Below, one piece after another: positions 16,926 to 26,023 of a stretch of 64,000 nucleotides of DNA (its first letter is position 1; every line of letters begins with the position of its first letter). The notes under the pieces were generated by a model, which did not search any database, was not told the DNA's origin, and saw only the letters and a program-made list of their open reading frames with translations. Origin of the DNA: CAVXFL01 sp963761015. GTDB lineage: Bacteria > Pseudomonadota > Alphaproteobacteria > Acetobacterales > Acetobacteraceae. The position numbers and the translations under genes are program-made. The stretch is taken from assembly GCA_963761015.1 (NCBI GenBank), contig CAVXFL010000015.1, positions 164,727 through 228,726 of the forward strand. Reading direction: 5' to 3'.

Positions 16926-18464
16926 TCAGCGCCGCGCCAGCGCCGCCGGCCGGCCGTTCGGCGCCTCGTGCCGCCAACCGGGGGATTTTGGCGCGCCTCT
17001 CCAGGCGGTGATGCCGGGTTCCGGCAACAGCGCCGTGCGCGCGTGCACGACCGCGTACTTGTCGGCATAGAGGCGCTGCCAGCCCGGCAAGGTGTCGAGC
17101 AGCGCGACGGCGCCGTCGGTCGGCTTCAATATCGTCCAGGCGATGGCGTCCTGGCGCAGCGTTGCTTCGAGTTTGTCCGCTCGCGGCGCCAGCAGATCGA
17201 GATACCGGGAAAAGAACCGGTCCCCGTACATGTCCGCGCGTCCGTCGATGAACGGGCGGACGCCGCGGAAGATCAGGTAGCCGCCGAAATCGTACGCGTT
17301 GAGCACCGGCCGCGCGGCTAGTGCGGGCGGCACGTGCGCGAGCGCCGCGCGCGGCGTTACGCGATCGTCGGTCCGCGCGATCGGATGGCGCGCGAACAGC
17401 GCCGTCAGCAGCACCGCCGCCACGCCGGCGCCGATCACCACCGACCCGCCGATGCGCGCGGACACCTCGCTACCAGCCGCTTCGCGATGGCGAAAATACC
17501 GGCTGAGCGGTTCGGCCAGGATCAGCGGGCCGACGAAGCCGAGCAGGATCTCGTTGCGCGCGTGCTGCAGACCCGCGTGCATCAGCCCGAGCAGCAGAAC
17601 GATCCGGACCACCGGCAGCCGGACACCACGCGCCAGGGCGACAGCGAGCCCGACGACCAGCCAGATTTCCAGCGGCTGCATCTTCTGGAAATTCGGGCTC
17701 TGCCATTCCGTGATGGCGCCGAGCATCACCGGCGCCCGCATCATGCGGATGGGATGGACGAGGCCCTGAAGCAAGTTGGGCGTCAGGCAGGCGGCCAGCA
17801 CGCTGGCGAGCACGAATCCGCCCCAGGCGAGAGCCGCCGGCCGCCGCTGCCCCGGGGGCGCGGCGAGCACCGCCTCCACCGCGAGCACCAGCGCGAGGCC
17901 GAGGCCAGCGACGAAGCTGCCGTGCAGGTTTGCCCAGAGCGCCATCAAGGGGACCAGGACCCACCCGGGCGCGCGCCCTTCCGCGCGCGCCGTGACCAAC
18001 CCGGCGGCCCAGACCACCAGCATCGGCAGCGCGATCACATGCGGCCGGCAGAGCAGCGAGGGCAGCAGGGTCAGAAAGGCGAGCAGGACCAGGACCGCAT
18101 TCGGCACCGGGGGCAGCCAGCGCGCGAGGCGCTGGCTGAGCAGCCCCATCGCGAGCCCGAGCGCCAGCGCGGCAAGCAGCACCAGCCCGCTCCAGCCGCC
18201 CAGGCGATAGGCGAGCGCCATCAACACTTCGCTCAGCCACTCAAGGTCCACCCAGGGCGCGCCGGCGGCGGTGAACGAGAACGGGTCGTGGTGCGGCACC
18301 GCCCAGTGCCGCAGAATCCAGTCACCGGTCGCAATGTGCCAATAGGTATCGGGGTCCTGCAGCATGCTGGCGCCGCGCGACAACGCCAACCCGTAGCCCA
18401 ACGCCGCCATCAGCAGGGGCAGAGCATGGCGCGGCAAGGCGCCGATCTGCGAGCGAGCCCACAT
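16926..18464 (-). CDS. Polytopic membrane protein, GT-C-like
   Basis: A 512-residue integral membrane protein with about ten helices and a C-terminal soluble part of about 130 residues. An early loop carries DPDTYWHIATGDWILRH and VDLEWLSEVL, acidic loop motifs like those of GT-C fold glycosyltransferases. The soluble end contains FIDGRADMYGDRFF. It is probably involved in lipid-linked sugar transfer or an envelope polymer. It shares this layout with the protein at 45,232-46,884. Confidence 0.6.
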   Translation of the reverse strand: MWARSQIGALPRHALPLLMAALGYGLALSRGASMLQDPDTYWHIATGDWILRHWAVPHHDPFSFTAAGAPWVDLEWLSEVLMALAYRLGGWSGLVLLAALALGLAMGLLSQRLARWLPPVPNAVLVLLAFLTLLPSLLCRPHVIALPMLVVWAAGLVTARAEGRAPGWVLVPLMALWANLHGSFVAGLGLALVLAVEAVLAAPPGQRRPAALAWGGFVLASVLAACLTPNLLQGLVHPIRMMRAPVMLGAITEWQSPNFQKMQPLEIWLVVGLAVALARGVRLPVVRIVLLLGLMHAGLQHARNEILLGFVGPLILAEPLSRYFRHREAAGSEVSARIGGSVVIGAGVAAVLLTALFARHPIARTDDRVTPRAALAHVPPALAARPVLNAYDFGGYLIFRGVRPFIDGRADMYGDRFFSRYLDLLAPRADKLEATLRQDAIAWTILKPTDGAVALLDTLPGWQRLYADKYAVVHARTALLPEPGITAWRGAPKSPGWRHEAPNGRPAALARR

Positions 18465-18534
18465 GGGCCGTAAACGTGGCCCATGCGAGTTGCCGTCGGG
18501 TTAACCGAGCGGCAACACTCCGTGCCGGACCGCC

Positions 18535-18578
18535 TTCTCCCTCTCCCCGTGAGCCCTCCGCCCTCAGGGGCGGAGTGG
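18535..18578. repeat. REP-like element with 8-bp hairpin
   Basis: A perfect stem CTCCGCCC/GGGCGGAG with loop TCAG (18,556-18,575) is preceded by CTCCCTCTCCCCGTGAG. It lies between fixJ and the GT-C-like gene, both on the minus strand. It is related to the 4817 and 59,227 copies. No T-tract follows on either strand. Confidence 0.5.
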
Positions 18579-18616
18579 AACGATTTGGAGCGGTACAGAT
18601 CGCTTGCAGAAGGCGC

Positions 18617-19247
18617 TCAGTCCTCGTCGGGGTTGATGCCGGCCGCCAGGCCGAGCCGCACCAGTTCGGAAAGGCTGCGCGCCTGCATTTTCTCCATCAC
18701 TCGCGCGCGATGGATTTCCACCGTACGGGCGCTGATCCCGAGGTCGTAGGCGATGCTCTTGTTGGGGAGCCCGGCGATCAGAGCGCGCAGCACCTCGCGC
18801 TCCCGCGGCGTCAGCGCCGCCAAGCGGCCGGCAACATCTGCCGTCGTGGCCGAGGCGTGCGCCTGCTGCTCCAGCGCGGCGCGGACCGATTGCAGGATCA
18901 CCTCGTCGGAGAACGGCTTCTCGATGAAGTCGATCGCGCCGGCCCGCATGGCGCGCACCGCGAGCGGCACGTCGGCATGGCCCGTCATGATGATCACCGG
19001 GTGGTGAAGGCCCTTCTCGCGCAATCGTGCCAACAACGTCACGCCGTCCATCTCCGGCATCCGCACGTCGATGACGATGCATCCCGGTTCCAGGCTGGCG
19101 GCCTGCAGAAATCGCCGCGCCGGACGGCCAGGCGCGCGCGTCGTATCCCGCCGCTTCCAGCAGCAATTGCAGCGAATCGCGCACCGCCTCGTCGTCATCG
19201 ACGACCTGGACGGTGTATTCACTCGGCTTCGACGTCTTCTGCCGCAT
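18617..19247 (-). CDS. fixJ: FixJ-family response regulator (one frameshift)
   Basis: Receiver plus LuxR-type HTH. From the ATG at 19,247 the protein starts MRQKTSKPSEYTVQVVDDDE. The phosphorylation site is D61 in CIVIDVRMPEMDG, and the conserved Thr and Lys follow in IIMTGHAD and IEKPF. The HTH has LTPREREVLRAL and ISARTVEIHRARVMEK. One extra base near 19,110-19,130 shifts the frame between PSGA and RRFLQ; corrected length is about 209 residues. The start overlaps the end of fixL by 29 bp, so the sensor and regulator are coupled. Confidence 0.88.
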
Positions 19248-20709
19248 CTGCGAATGGAAGCGTGAAAGCAAAGGTTGTGCCGGCTCCATCCGGCGAGGTG
19301 GCGCGCAGTTGTCCGCCGTGTCGCTCGACGATTTCGCGCGAAATCGACAGGCCGAGACCCATCCCCTGCGGCTTGGTCGAGACGAAAGGCTGGAAAATCC
19401 GGTCCCGCACCTCGGGCGACAAACCGGGCCCGGTATCGGCCACCGACACCTCGGCGAATTCGCCCGCCGCGTCGCGCAATGTGGCCACGGTGATCTCACG
19501 GTGGTCGCTGGCCTGCAACACCTCGAGGGCGTTGCGGACCAGATTCAGTACCACCTGTTGAATTTGCACTTTTTCGATCAACACTTCGGGCATGTCGGGC
19601 TGCAACCGGAAGTTCACCCGGATTCCATACTCGCGCGCGCCGACCAGGGCGAGGGCGCTCGCCTCCTCGACCACCTTGTTCAGGTCTTCGGCGCGCCGCT
19701 CGGTCTCGCCGCGCGTCAGGAAGTCCCGCAGGTTCTGGATGATCGCGCCGGCCCGGATCGCCTGCGCGGCCGCCTTTTCCAACGTTTCGGAGACCCGCTT
19801 CGCCTGGTCCGGCCGGTCGCTGCTCAACAGGTGCCGGGCGGCCTGGGCGTAGTTGGCGATGGCCGTGAGCGGCTGGTTGATCTCGTGCGCCAGGGTGGAC
19901 GCCATGCGTCCCATCTCGCTGAGCCGCGCCGCGTGCAGCAGTTCCACGTGGACATCCTGCAGCCGCTTCTTGGTCTGCTGCAATTCGGTCAGGTCGCGGA
20001 CGAAGCCGGTGAACATCCGCTCGCCATCGACCCGCATCTCCCCGACATGCAGTTCCATCGGGAACGTCGACCCGTCGGCCCGCTGCCCGACCACCACCCG
20101 ACCGATGCCGATGATGCGGCGCTCGCCGGTCCGCAGGTAGCGTTCCAGGTAACCATCATGCGCCTCGTGATAGGGCGAGGGCATCAGCATCTTGACGTTC
20201 CGCCCGATCACCTGATCGGGCGGATAGCCGAACAGGCGCTCGGCGGCGGTGCTGAACGATTGCATGACGCCGGCCGAATCGATCACGACGATGGCATCGG
20301 GCACGGTGTCGAGGAGTGAACGCAACCGCTCCTCGCTCTCGCGCACCGCCAATTCCCAGGCGAGCCGCTCCGAAATGTCGCGCAGGACGGCGATGGCGAC
20401 CGGCGCCTCGTCGAGCCGCACCGTCCGCCAGGACAGCTCGGCGGGGAAGCAGCTACCGTCGCGCCGCCGCGCGAGGACTTGCCGGGGCTCGCCTTCGGCA
20501 TCGCCGAAAACCGGATCGAAGCCCGGCCTTTCGCAAGGCGGGCCTCGCTTCGTCATCAGCACATTCAGGCCAAGTCCCGTCAACTCGGACTCCGCGTAGC
20601 CGAAGATCCGGCCGGCGGCCCGGTTCGCGAAAGCAATTCTGCGCTCGGAATCCAGCACGAAAATCCCGTCGGCCGCCAATTCGACGATCGCGCGGTCCAC
20701 TCGGTCCAT
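19219..20709 (-). CDS. fixL: FixL-like heme PAS sensor histidine kinase
   Basis: About 496 residues with two PAS domains, a HisKA and a HATPase. The second PAS is FixL-like: SPYHEAHDGYLERYLRTG places the expected heme-ligand His at H184, and GIGRVVVGQRADGSTFPM carries the conserved distal Arg. H275 in LAHEINQPLTA is the phospho-acceptor, and NLVRNA, DTGPGL and GMGLGLSI mark the ATP lid. The ATG at 20,709 has GGGGAG five bases upstream; the upstream in-frame ATG at 20,760 has none. It probably senses O2 and phosphorylates the adjacent FixJ. No fixK lies in the window. Confidence 0.9.
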   Translation of the reverse strand: MDRVDRAIVELAADGIFVLDSERRIAFANRAAGRIFGYAESELTGLGLNVLMTKRGPPCERPGFDPVFGDAEGEPRQVLARRRDGSCFPAELSWRTVRLDEAPVAIAVLRDISERLAWELAVRESEERLRSLLDTVPDAIVVIDSAGVMQSFSTAAERLFGYPPDQVIGRNVKMLMPSPYHEAHDGYLERYLRTGERRIIGIGRVVVGQRADGSTFPMELHVGEMRVDGERMFTGFVRDLTELQQTKKRLQDVHVELLHAARLSEMGRMASTLAHEINQPLTAIANYAQAARHLLSSDRPDQAKRVSETLEKAAAQAIRAGAIIQNLRDFLTRGETERRAEDLNKVVEEASALALVGAREYGIRVNFRLQPDMPEVLIEKVQIQQVVLNLVRNALEVLQASDHREITVATLRDAAGEFAEVSVADTGPGLSPEVRDRIFQPFVSTKPQGMGLGLSISREIVERHGGQLRATSPDGAGTTFAFTLPFADAAEDVEAE

Positions 20710-20823
20710 CCCGGCTCCCCGCCATGGGCCCGAACTCAGGTCCAACAATAGCGTCCCCAAACCAAGCTATGGCAAGCTGTTTGTGTCTGACGGATTTGCA
20801 CGACACAGGGTCGAGACAGTGGC

Positions 20824-21801
20824 ATGGACGGGGTGCACCTCATAGGCGACATCGGCGGTACCAATGCGCGATTCGCCATGGCCGCGGATGGCGGTTTCGC
20901 GCATCTGCGGGTCCTGCACACCGGAGACTACCAGAGTCTCGTCGCCGCGGTCCGCGCCTATCTGAGCGGGGTTCCGGATACGCTCAGGCCGTTGCGCGCC
21001 GCGCTGGCCATCGCCGGGCCGGTCACCGGCGACCACGTCGCCCTGACCAACCAGAACTGGTCGTTCTCGATTGCCGAGGCAACCGTGGAACTCGGCCTGA
21101 AGGATCTGCTGGTGGTCAACGATTTCGCCGCCGCGGCGATGGGCATTCCCTACCTGGCACCGGCCGATTTCATGCCGATCGGCGGCGACGGGCAGGCGGC
21201 GAGCGGGCCGATCGGCGTGCTGGGTCCGGGAACCGGGCTCGGGATGAGCTGCCTGCTGCCCGAGCCCGCCGGATGGCGGCAGCTGCCGAGCGAGGGCGGG
21301 CACGCGACCATGCCGGCCACCACCGAGGAGGAGAGCCGGATCATTGCCATCTTGCGCGGCCGGCACGAGCACGTCTCGGCCGAGCGGGTGCTGACCGGCG
21401 CGGGGCTCGTGAACCTCTACACCGTCGTGTGCGAACTGGCCGGGCTGCCGGCGCGGGCGCTCGAACCGGCCGATATCACGGAGGCGGCGCTGGCCGGGAG
21501 CGACGATCAGTGCGGACGCGCGCTCGACCTGTTCTGCGCCATGCTGGGCACGGTGGCCGGCAATCTGGCGCTGACGCTCTGCGCCACGGGCGGGGTGTAC
21601 ATCGCCGGCGGCATCGTGCCCCAATTCAAGGAGCGCTTCGCGGCCTCCGAATTCCGCGACCGCTTCGTGGCGAAGGGACGCTTCCGGACATATCTGGAGG
21701 CGATACCGACCTACCTGATCCTGCATCCCTCGCCGGCCCTGGTCGGGCTGGCCAATATCGGCGCGTTCCGCGCCGCGGCGGCCAGCGCGCGCCCGATTTA
21801 G
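20824..21801 (+). CDS. glk: Glucokinase
   Basis: A 325-residue bacterial glucokinase. GDIGGTNARF (8-17) is the phosphate-binding loop, VVNDFAAAAMG carries the catalytic Asp, and GPGTGLGMS and GGHATMPAT follow. It phosphorylates glucose to glucose-6-phosphate. It is divergent from fixL and its end overlaps the convergent cytochrome c gene by 4 bp. Confidence 0.93.
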   Translation: MDGVHLIGDIGGTNARFAMAADGGFAHLRVLHTGDYQSLVAAVRAYLSGVPDTLRPLRAALAIAGPVTGDHVALTNQNWSFSIAEATVELGLKDLLVVNDFAAAAMGIPYLAPADFMPIGGDGQAASGPIGVLGPGTGLGMSCLLPEPAGWRQLPSEGGHATMPATTEEESRIIAILRGRHEHVSAERVLTGAGLVNLYTVVCELAGLPARALEPADITEAALAGSDDQCGRALDLFCAMLGTVAGNLALTLCATGGVYIAGGIVPQFKERFAASEFRDRFVAKGRFRTYLEAIPTYLILHPSPALVGLANIGAFRAAAASARPI

Positions 21802-22142
21802 CGCACTTCCGTTCCGAGGTGGCGGAAATAGGCCACAAAATCCTCGATTTCACCGCCCGTCAGCTCCAGCGGCGGCATCGGCGCGTGCGGCTTGGACAGG
21901 AAGCCCCGCAGGAAGTCCGGTCCCATGTTCGGATCGCGCGCGATGGACATGAAGGTGGGGCCGGTGTCGGCGGCCACCGGGGCACCCTTCACCGCGTGGC
22001 AGCCGGTGCACCACAGATGGGCGAGCGCTTCCCCGCGCATCCAGTTACCCGGCCTCGCCTGACCCGCGCCCGCATGGTGTTCCTGCGCCAGCGCCGGAAA
22101 CGCGAGCGCGAGCCCGCAAAGAAAAAGCAGAGCGAATTTCAT
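21798..22142 (-). CDS. Small class I cytochrome c
   Basis: A 114-residue exported c-type cytochrome. A signal peptide ends at ALAQ (20), and CTGCH at 45-49 is the heme-binding motif. M89 in PHAPMPPLEL is the likely axial ligand. It would act as a periplasmic electron carrier. It is tail-to-tail with glk. Confidence 0.9.
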   Translation of the reverse strand: MKFALLFLCGLALAFPALAQEHHAGAGQARPGNWMRGEALAHLWCTGCHAVKGAPVAADTGPTFMSIARDPNMGPDFLRGFLSKPHAPMPPLELTGGEIEDFVAYFRHLGTEVR

Positions 22143-22184
22143 GGGCCACCTTCTGGACCGGGGGGATCGGGGGTTATGCCGGTC

Positions 22185-22240
22185 TGATGCCGGACACTGA
22201 GTATCCGCTTTCGCGGGAATGGCGAGAGCGGGTCATATCT
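22185..22240. repeat. REP-like palindromic sequence
   Basis: Contains TATCCGCTTTCGCGGGAATG and GGCGAGAGCGGG, the motif also found near 15,929. It lies between the receiver gene and the cytochrome c gene. Confidence 0.45.
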
Positions 22241-22662
22241 CACGCGGGCCGGCATGAGTGGAAGCCAGCGTGTCGCCCGGCGGCCGAGTTGGCGGCGACC
22301 GCGGCTTCCAGACAGCCGATCAGCTCGCTTCCCGCCATCGGCTTTTGCAGCACCTTGAAGGCGCCCAGTTCGACCGCGCGCGCGGCCAAGTCGGGCGTAA
22401 GGGCGCCGGTGAAAAGCACCACCGGCAGCGTGTCGCCACGATCGCGAATTGCCGCCAGCAGATCGAGCCCCGTCGTCCTGGGCATGTGCTGGTCCAGCAG
22501 CAGGCAACGGATATCCCGCCGCCGCGGCGCCCGGAGAAACTGCTCGGCGAACTCGTAGCTCTCGACGTGGTAGCCGGCGGCCTCCAGCAGCGCGCATAGC
22601 GAATCGCGCACCGCCTGGTCGTCGTCGATGACAGCTACTGTTCCGCAGGGCTGGCCGGTCAT
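22240..22662 (-). CDS. Single-domain response regulator (receiver only)
   Basis: About 140 residues consisting only of a CheY-like receiver. It shows the acidic pair in VIDDDQAVRD, the phospho-acceptor Asp in CLLLDQHMP, the Thr in LFTGALTP and the Lys in VLQKPM. There is no output domain. The sequence style (AVRDSLCALLEAAGY) is close to the receiver of the nearby FixJ, suggesting it arose from a FixJ-type gene and may take phosphate from FixL or act as a sink. The start could be 10 codons upstream (22,692). Confidence 0.85.
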   Translation of the reverse strand: MTGQPCGTVAVIDDDQAVRDSLCALLEAAGYHVESYEFAEQFLRAPRRRDIRCLLLDQHMPRTTGLDLLAAIRDRGDTLPVVLFTGALTPDLAARAVELGAFKVLQKPMAGSELIGCLEAAVAANSAAGRHAGFHSCRPA

Positions 22663-22825
22663 GGGGCATCCGCAAGCGCCCGCCGGCGCCATCCCCGTGA
22701 TGGCGGTAACGACGGTCGCGGCTGCTATTCAGCCCCAAGCGGCGAAGGGTCGCCTTGACTTAGCTCAAATCCGCGATCCTGGCCGGGGCGCCCGACGCAA
22801 TTCGCGGGCGCCCCGGCCGGGCCGT

Positions 22826-23470
22826 TCAGACCAGTCGCACCGACGCGGCCTGCGGTCCCTTGGCGCCCTGGACCACGTCCACCCAGACCGCCTGACCTTC
22901 GGTGACCTGGGTCAGCCCGCCGCGCTGCAGGGCAGACGCATGCAGGAACACGTCCTGCCCGCCTTCGCCCACCGAGACGAAGCCGAAGCCCTTGGTCGGA
23001 TTGTCCCATTTCACCGTGCCGCGCATCTGCACCGCGGGCCCCTGATCGCGCGGCGGACGCGGTCCGCCGGCCGGACGGGGTGGGCGTGAGCCGTAGCTCG
23101 AGGTCGGGGTCTGGGTCGCCGTGCTCTCGTCGAGCGACAGGACCTCGGCGACCTGGCGGCCCTTCTGTCCTTGGCCGATGCGGACGCGCATCGTGGCGCC
23201 GGGACTGACGGTGGTGTGGCCGGCGCTGCTCAGCGCGTTGACGTGCAGGAACACGTCGCCGGACCCGTCGGCGAGCTGGACGAAGCCGAAGCCCTTATCG
23301 GGATTGAACCACTTCACCGTGGCCTCGACCTCGGGGCCGAACGCGGTCGGCGCCGCGGACTTGGAAGACGGAAACCGCATTTCGCCCCCGCCGGAGGGAG
23401 CCCGGTCGTAGGCGAAGTCGCCATCGAAGTCGCGCCGCCGGGGCTGTCGGCTACGGCCGTGATTGAACAT
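22826..23470 (-). CDS. Double cold-shock domain protein
   Basis: A 214-residue protein with two cold-shock domains. The first (about 48-113) has TVKWFNPDKGFGFV and DVFLHV. The second (about 147-212) has TVKWDNPTKGFGFV and DVFLHA. A Pro/Arg-rich linker joins them and a basic N-terminal tail of about 45 residues precedes. In the second domain the usual Phe of KWFN is Asp, which removes one RNA-stacking residue. Double-CSD proteins are typical of alphaproteobacteria. I prefer the ATG at 23,470 over the TTG two codons upstream. Confidence 0.9.
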   Translation of the reverse strand: MFNHGRSRQPRRRDFDGDFAYDRAPSGGGEMRFPSSKSAAPTAFGPEVEATVKWFNPDKGFGFVQLADGSGDVFLHVNALSSAGHTTVSPGATMRVRIGQGQKGRQVAEVLSLDESTATQTPTSSYGSRPPRPAGGPRPPRDQGPAVQMRGTVKWDNPTKGFGFVSVGEGGQDVFLHASALQRGGLTQVTEGQAVWVDVVQGAKGPQAASVRLV

Positions 23471-24037
23471 GCTCAAGAGAAAACTGTCCTTGGTTGTGGG
23501 GGGAGAGTTTGGCAGGGTATGAGGGCGCGCACGCGCTCACGCGTTCTGCCGTTTGGTGCCGGTCGGGAAAAGCTCCTGGTGATCCGCTGGACCGTGGCGC
23601 CGATCCTATACGCTGATCGATTCGTACTTCACCTCAAATATTCGCCAGTTCCCCTATTGACAAGGGCAACCGCCGAGCGCCGGGCCGCCGGGGCAGTCGC
23701 GGAAAGCATCCTTCTACCAGTCACCCGACGGCGCAAAATAAAACTCCACGCCATGAACCTGAATGCCGCATAAAAATGCAGCCGCCCTACTGCGCAAATC
23801 CCGATTGCTCAAAGGAGTGTTGGCACAGTTGGTTTCCGGTCCCGGAGGAGCCGCCGACGGGGATCGCTGTCTTGATCTCGACCGCTGCATTATTCAAGAG
23901 CCGCCGGTCGTGTCTGTGTTGTCGACCGGCCAGCCGACGATAACCGGGATCGCCGCCACGCGCCATCCGTCCCGCCGATAGCGATCGGGCACGGTTGCCC
24001 GCTCAAGCGCCGCTCGCGCCGAGCGGAATAAGACACG
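23471..24037. other. 567-bp intergenic region, no gene recognised
   Basis: This is the region upstream of the cold-shock gene and beyond the 3' end of the monooxygenase gene. It has lower GC than its surroundings and includes several A/T-rich stretches (for example 23,625-23,660 and 23,735-23,760). That suits a long 5' leader and promoter for the cold-shock gene. I see no credible ORF, tRNA or strong hairpin. Confidence 0.5.
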
Positions 24038-25087
24038 TCAGCGAAATTTGGGCATGACGCGCTCGCACAAAAGCCGTAGCGAGCGCATCACTCGCTCGTG
24101 AGCTATGAGCCGGCCGCAGTTCAGTTCAGCCAGAATGCCATCGAGCCCAAGTTCCTCGTCCAACCCGCGCAGCCGGTCCGCCACGTGCTCCGCCGTCCCG
24201 ACCACCACCTTGTCGCGCAGCACCTCGTCATAGCCGATGGATCGCAGCCGCTGGCCGCGCTCGGCACGCTGCTCGACCGCGCGCGCCCCGGAGAGTGTGG
24301 CGGATTCTTCCAGTTGCTGGCCGAGGTAGCGGTAGAAGGCCATCACGCTCGCTTCCGGGTCGGCGCGCGCCTCGGCCTCGGTTTCGCCGACATAGACCGG
24401 CACGCGCAGATACACCTCGCCCCGGCCCGGATGGCCGGCTGCGGCGTAGGCGTCGCGGTACGCGCGGATGTTCGGCCCGAGTTCGGAGAGCGTTCCGAGG
24501 CGGACGGCGGCGAAGATCGGATAGCCGAGTGCGCCGATGGACGCGAAGGTATCGGCGCTGGTCGCGGCGATCCGGATCGGCGGATAGGGTTTTTGCAGCG
24601 GCTTCGGCACCAGCGGCACGTCGCGGAAATTGTGGAAACGGCCCGCGTAGGAGAAGCGATCCTGTGTCCACGCGGCTTTCAGGATCGCCAGGACTTCGGT
24701 GAAGCGCTCGCGGCTTTCGGCGTACGGCACGCCGTAGGCCTCGTAGGTCCGCGGAAACCCGCTGCGCCCGACACCGAAAATCACCCGCCCGCCGCTGATG
24801 TGGTCGAGGGTGGCGACTTCCTCGGCGAGCCGCAGCGGATGGCAGAGCGGCAGCACCTGCACCGCGGTGCCGATGCGGATGCGGCGGGTGCGCGCGGCGA
24901 TGGCGGCCGCGACGACGAGCGGCGCCGAGAGGACCGACTGGCCGGGGGAGACGTGCAGTTCGGCGAGCCACAGCACGTCCAGCCCGAAGCGTTCCGCCGC
25001 GTCCACCTGCTCAAAGGATTCGGCGAAGGCGGCGGCCTCGCTCCGGCCCTCGGGGCACTGAAACTCGTGGAAAATCCCGAACTCCAT
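24038..25087 (-). CDS. LLM-class flavin-dependent monooxygenase
   Basis: A 349-residue bacterial luciferase-like protein. MEFGIFHEFQCP begins the TIM barrel. LDVLWLAELHV, RRIRIGTAVQVLPL, HPLRLAEEVATLDHISGGR and FGVGRSGFP are standard family segments for FMN binding. The ATG at 25,087 opens the barrel; the upstream in-frame sequence is not family-like. It is divergent from the hydrolase operon starting at 25,403, so it may share its control and act on the same compounds. Confidence 0.88.
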   Translation of the reverse strand: MEFGIFHEFQCPEGRSEAAAFAESFEQVDAAERFGLDVLWLAELHVSPGQSVLSAPLVVAAAIAARTRRIRIGTAVQVLPLCHPLRLAEEVATLDHISGGRVIFGVGRSGFPRTYEAYGVPYAESRERFTEVLAILKAAWTQDRFSYAGRFHNFRDVPLVPKPLQKPYPPIRIAATSADTFASIGALGYPIFAAVRLGTLSELGPNIRAYRDAYAAAGHPGRGEVYLRVPVYVGETEAEARADPEASVMAFYRYLGQQLEESATLSGARAVEQRAERGQRLRSIGYDEVLRDKVVVGTAEHVADRLRGLDEELGLDGILAELNCGRLIAHERVMRSLRLLCERVMPKFR

Positions 25088-25402
25088 GCGCGCTTCTCCC
25101 CGCCCTCGCCGTCCGCGAAACTCCTCGGCGGCAATTCCGGCTTGGCTGAGCATAGCGCGCAAGCTCCCGCGCCGGTACCCGTTCCGGACCGGCGAGTCCA
25201 TGGGGCGGTGACGGACACCTTCCTCATGCTTGGGCTCACGATAGCTTGCCCTTTCATCGCGGCGTTACGGCCGCTGCGCGAACCAACGGCCCGCGGTCGC
25301 ACTGTCAACGACCCCGCGGCCCAGCCCGCCGGTTTCGCTCGACGGCAGCCCGATCGGGTTGAAATCCGGCATACAAGAGGCACCTAGGCCGAGCCTGACG
25401 CC

Positions 25403-26023
25403 ATGTCCCAGTCCAGCTCGCTTCGTATCCAGACCTATACCGGCGACGATCTGCGGCCCATGGTCGCCGATCTCGCGCGCCTGCGCACGGCGGTGTTCCG
25501 CGCGTGGCCGTATCTCTACGACGGCGACCCGGAGGACGAGCAGCGCTACCTGGCGAAATACGTGGCGAGCCCGCTGGCAGCCGTGGTCGTGGCAATCGGG
25601 GACGAGCGGCCGGTCGGCATGTCCACCGCCATACCGCTGACGGCCGAGACCGAGAACGTGCGCGCCCCGTTCCTGGCGCGCGGCTGGGACCCGGCGCGGT
25701 TCTTCTATTTCGGCGAATCCGTGCTGTTGCCGCAATGGCGCGGGCGCGGGATCGGCGTCGACTTCTTCCGCCAGCGCGAGGCGCACGCGCTGCGGGTGAG
25801 TTCGGCGGATTACGCCTGCTTCTGCGCCGTGCAGCGCCCGCCCGACCACCTGTCGCGGCCCGCCGATTACGTGCCGCTCGATGAATTTTGGCGCCGGCGC
25901 GGCTTCCGCTGCTATCCCGACCTCGCCTGCCGGATTCCCTGGAAGGAAGTCGGCCAGCCTGCCGAGACCGAGCACACGCTGGCCTTCTGGATCAAGTCCC
26001 TGCGCGGGGCGGCGCTGCCGTGA
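25403..26023 (+). CDS. GNAT-family acetyltransferase
   Basis: A 206-residue protein with the GNAT acetyl-CoA loop in the form LLPQWRGRGIGVDFF (Q/RxxGxG/A), preceded by a beta strand ending in FYFGESVL. The C-terminal part is less typical. The substrate is unknown. Its stop overlaps the start of the next gene (GTGA), so it is the first gene of a coupled operon with a carbon-nitrogen hydrolase and a dihydropyrimidinase. Confidence 0.8.
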   Translation: MSQSSSLRIQTYTGDDLRPMVADLARLRTAVFRAWPYLYDGDPEDEQRYLAKYVASPLAAVVVAIGDERPVGMSTAIPLTAETENVRAPFLARGWDPARFFYFGESVLLPQWRGRGIGVDFFRQREAHALRVSSADYACFCAVQRPPDHLSRPADYVPLDEFWRRRGFRCYPDLACRIPWKEVGQPAETEHTLAFWIKSLRGAALP

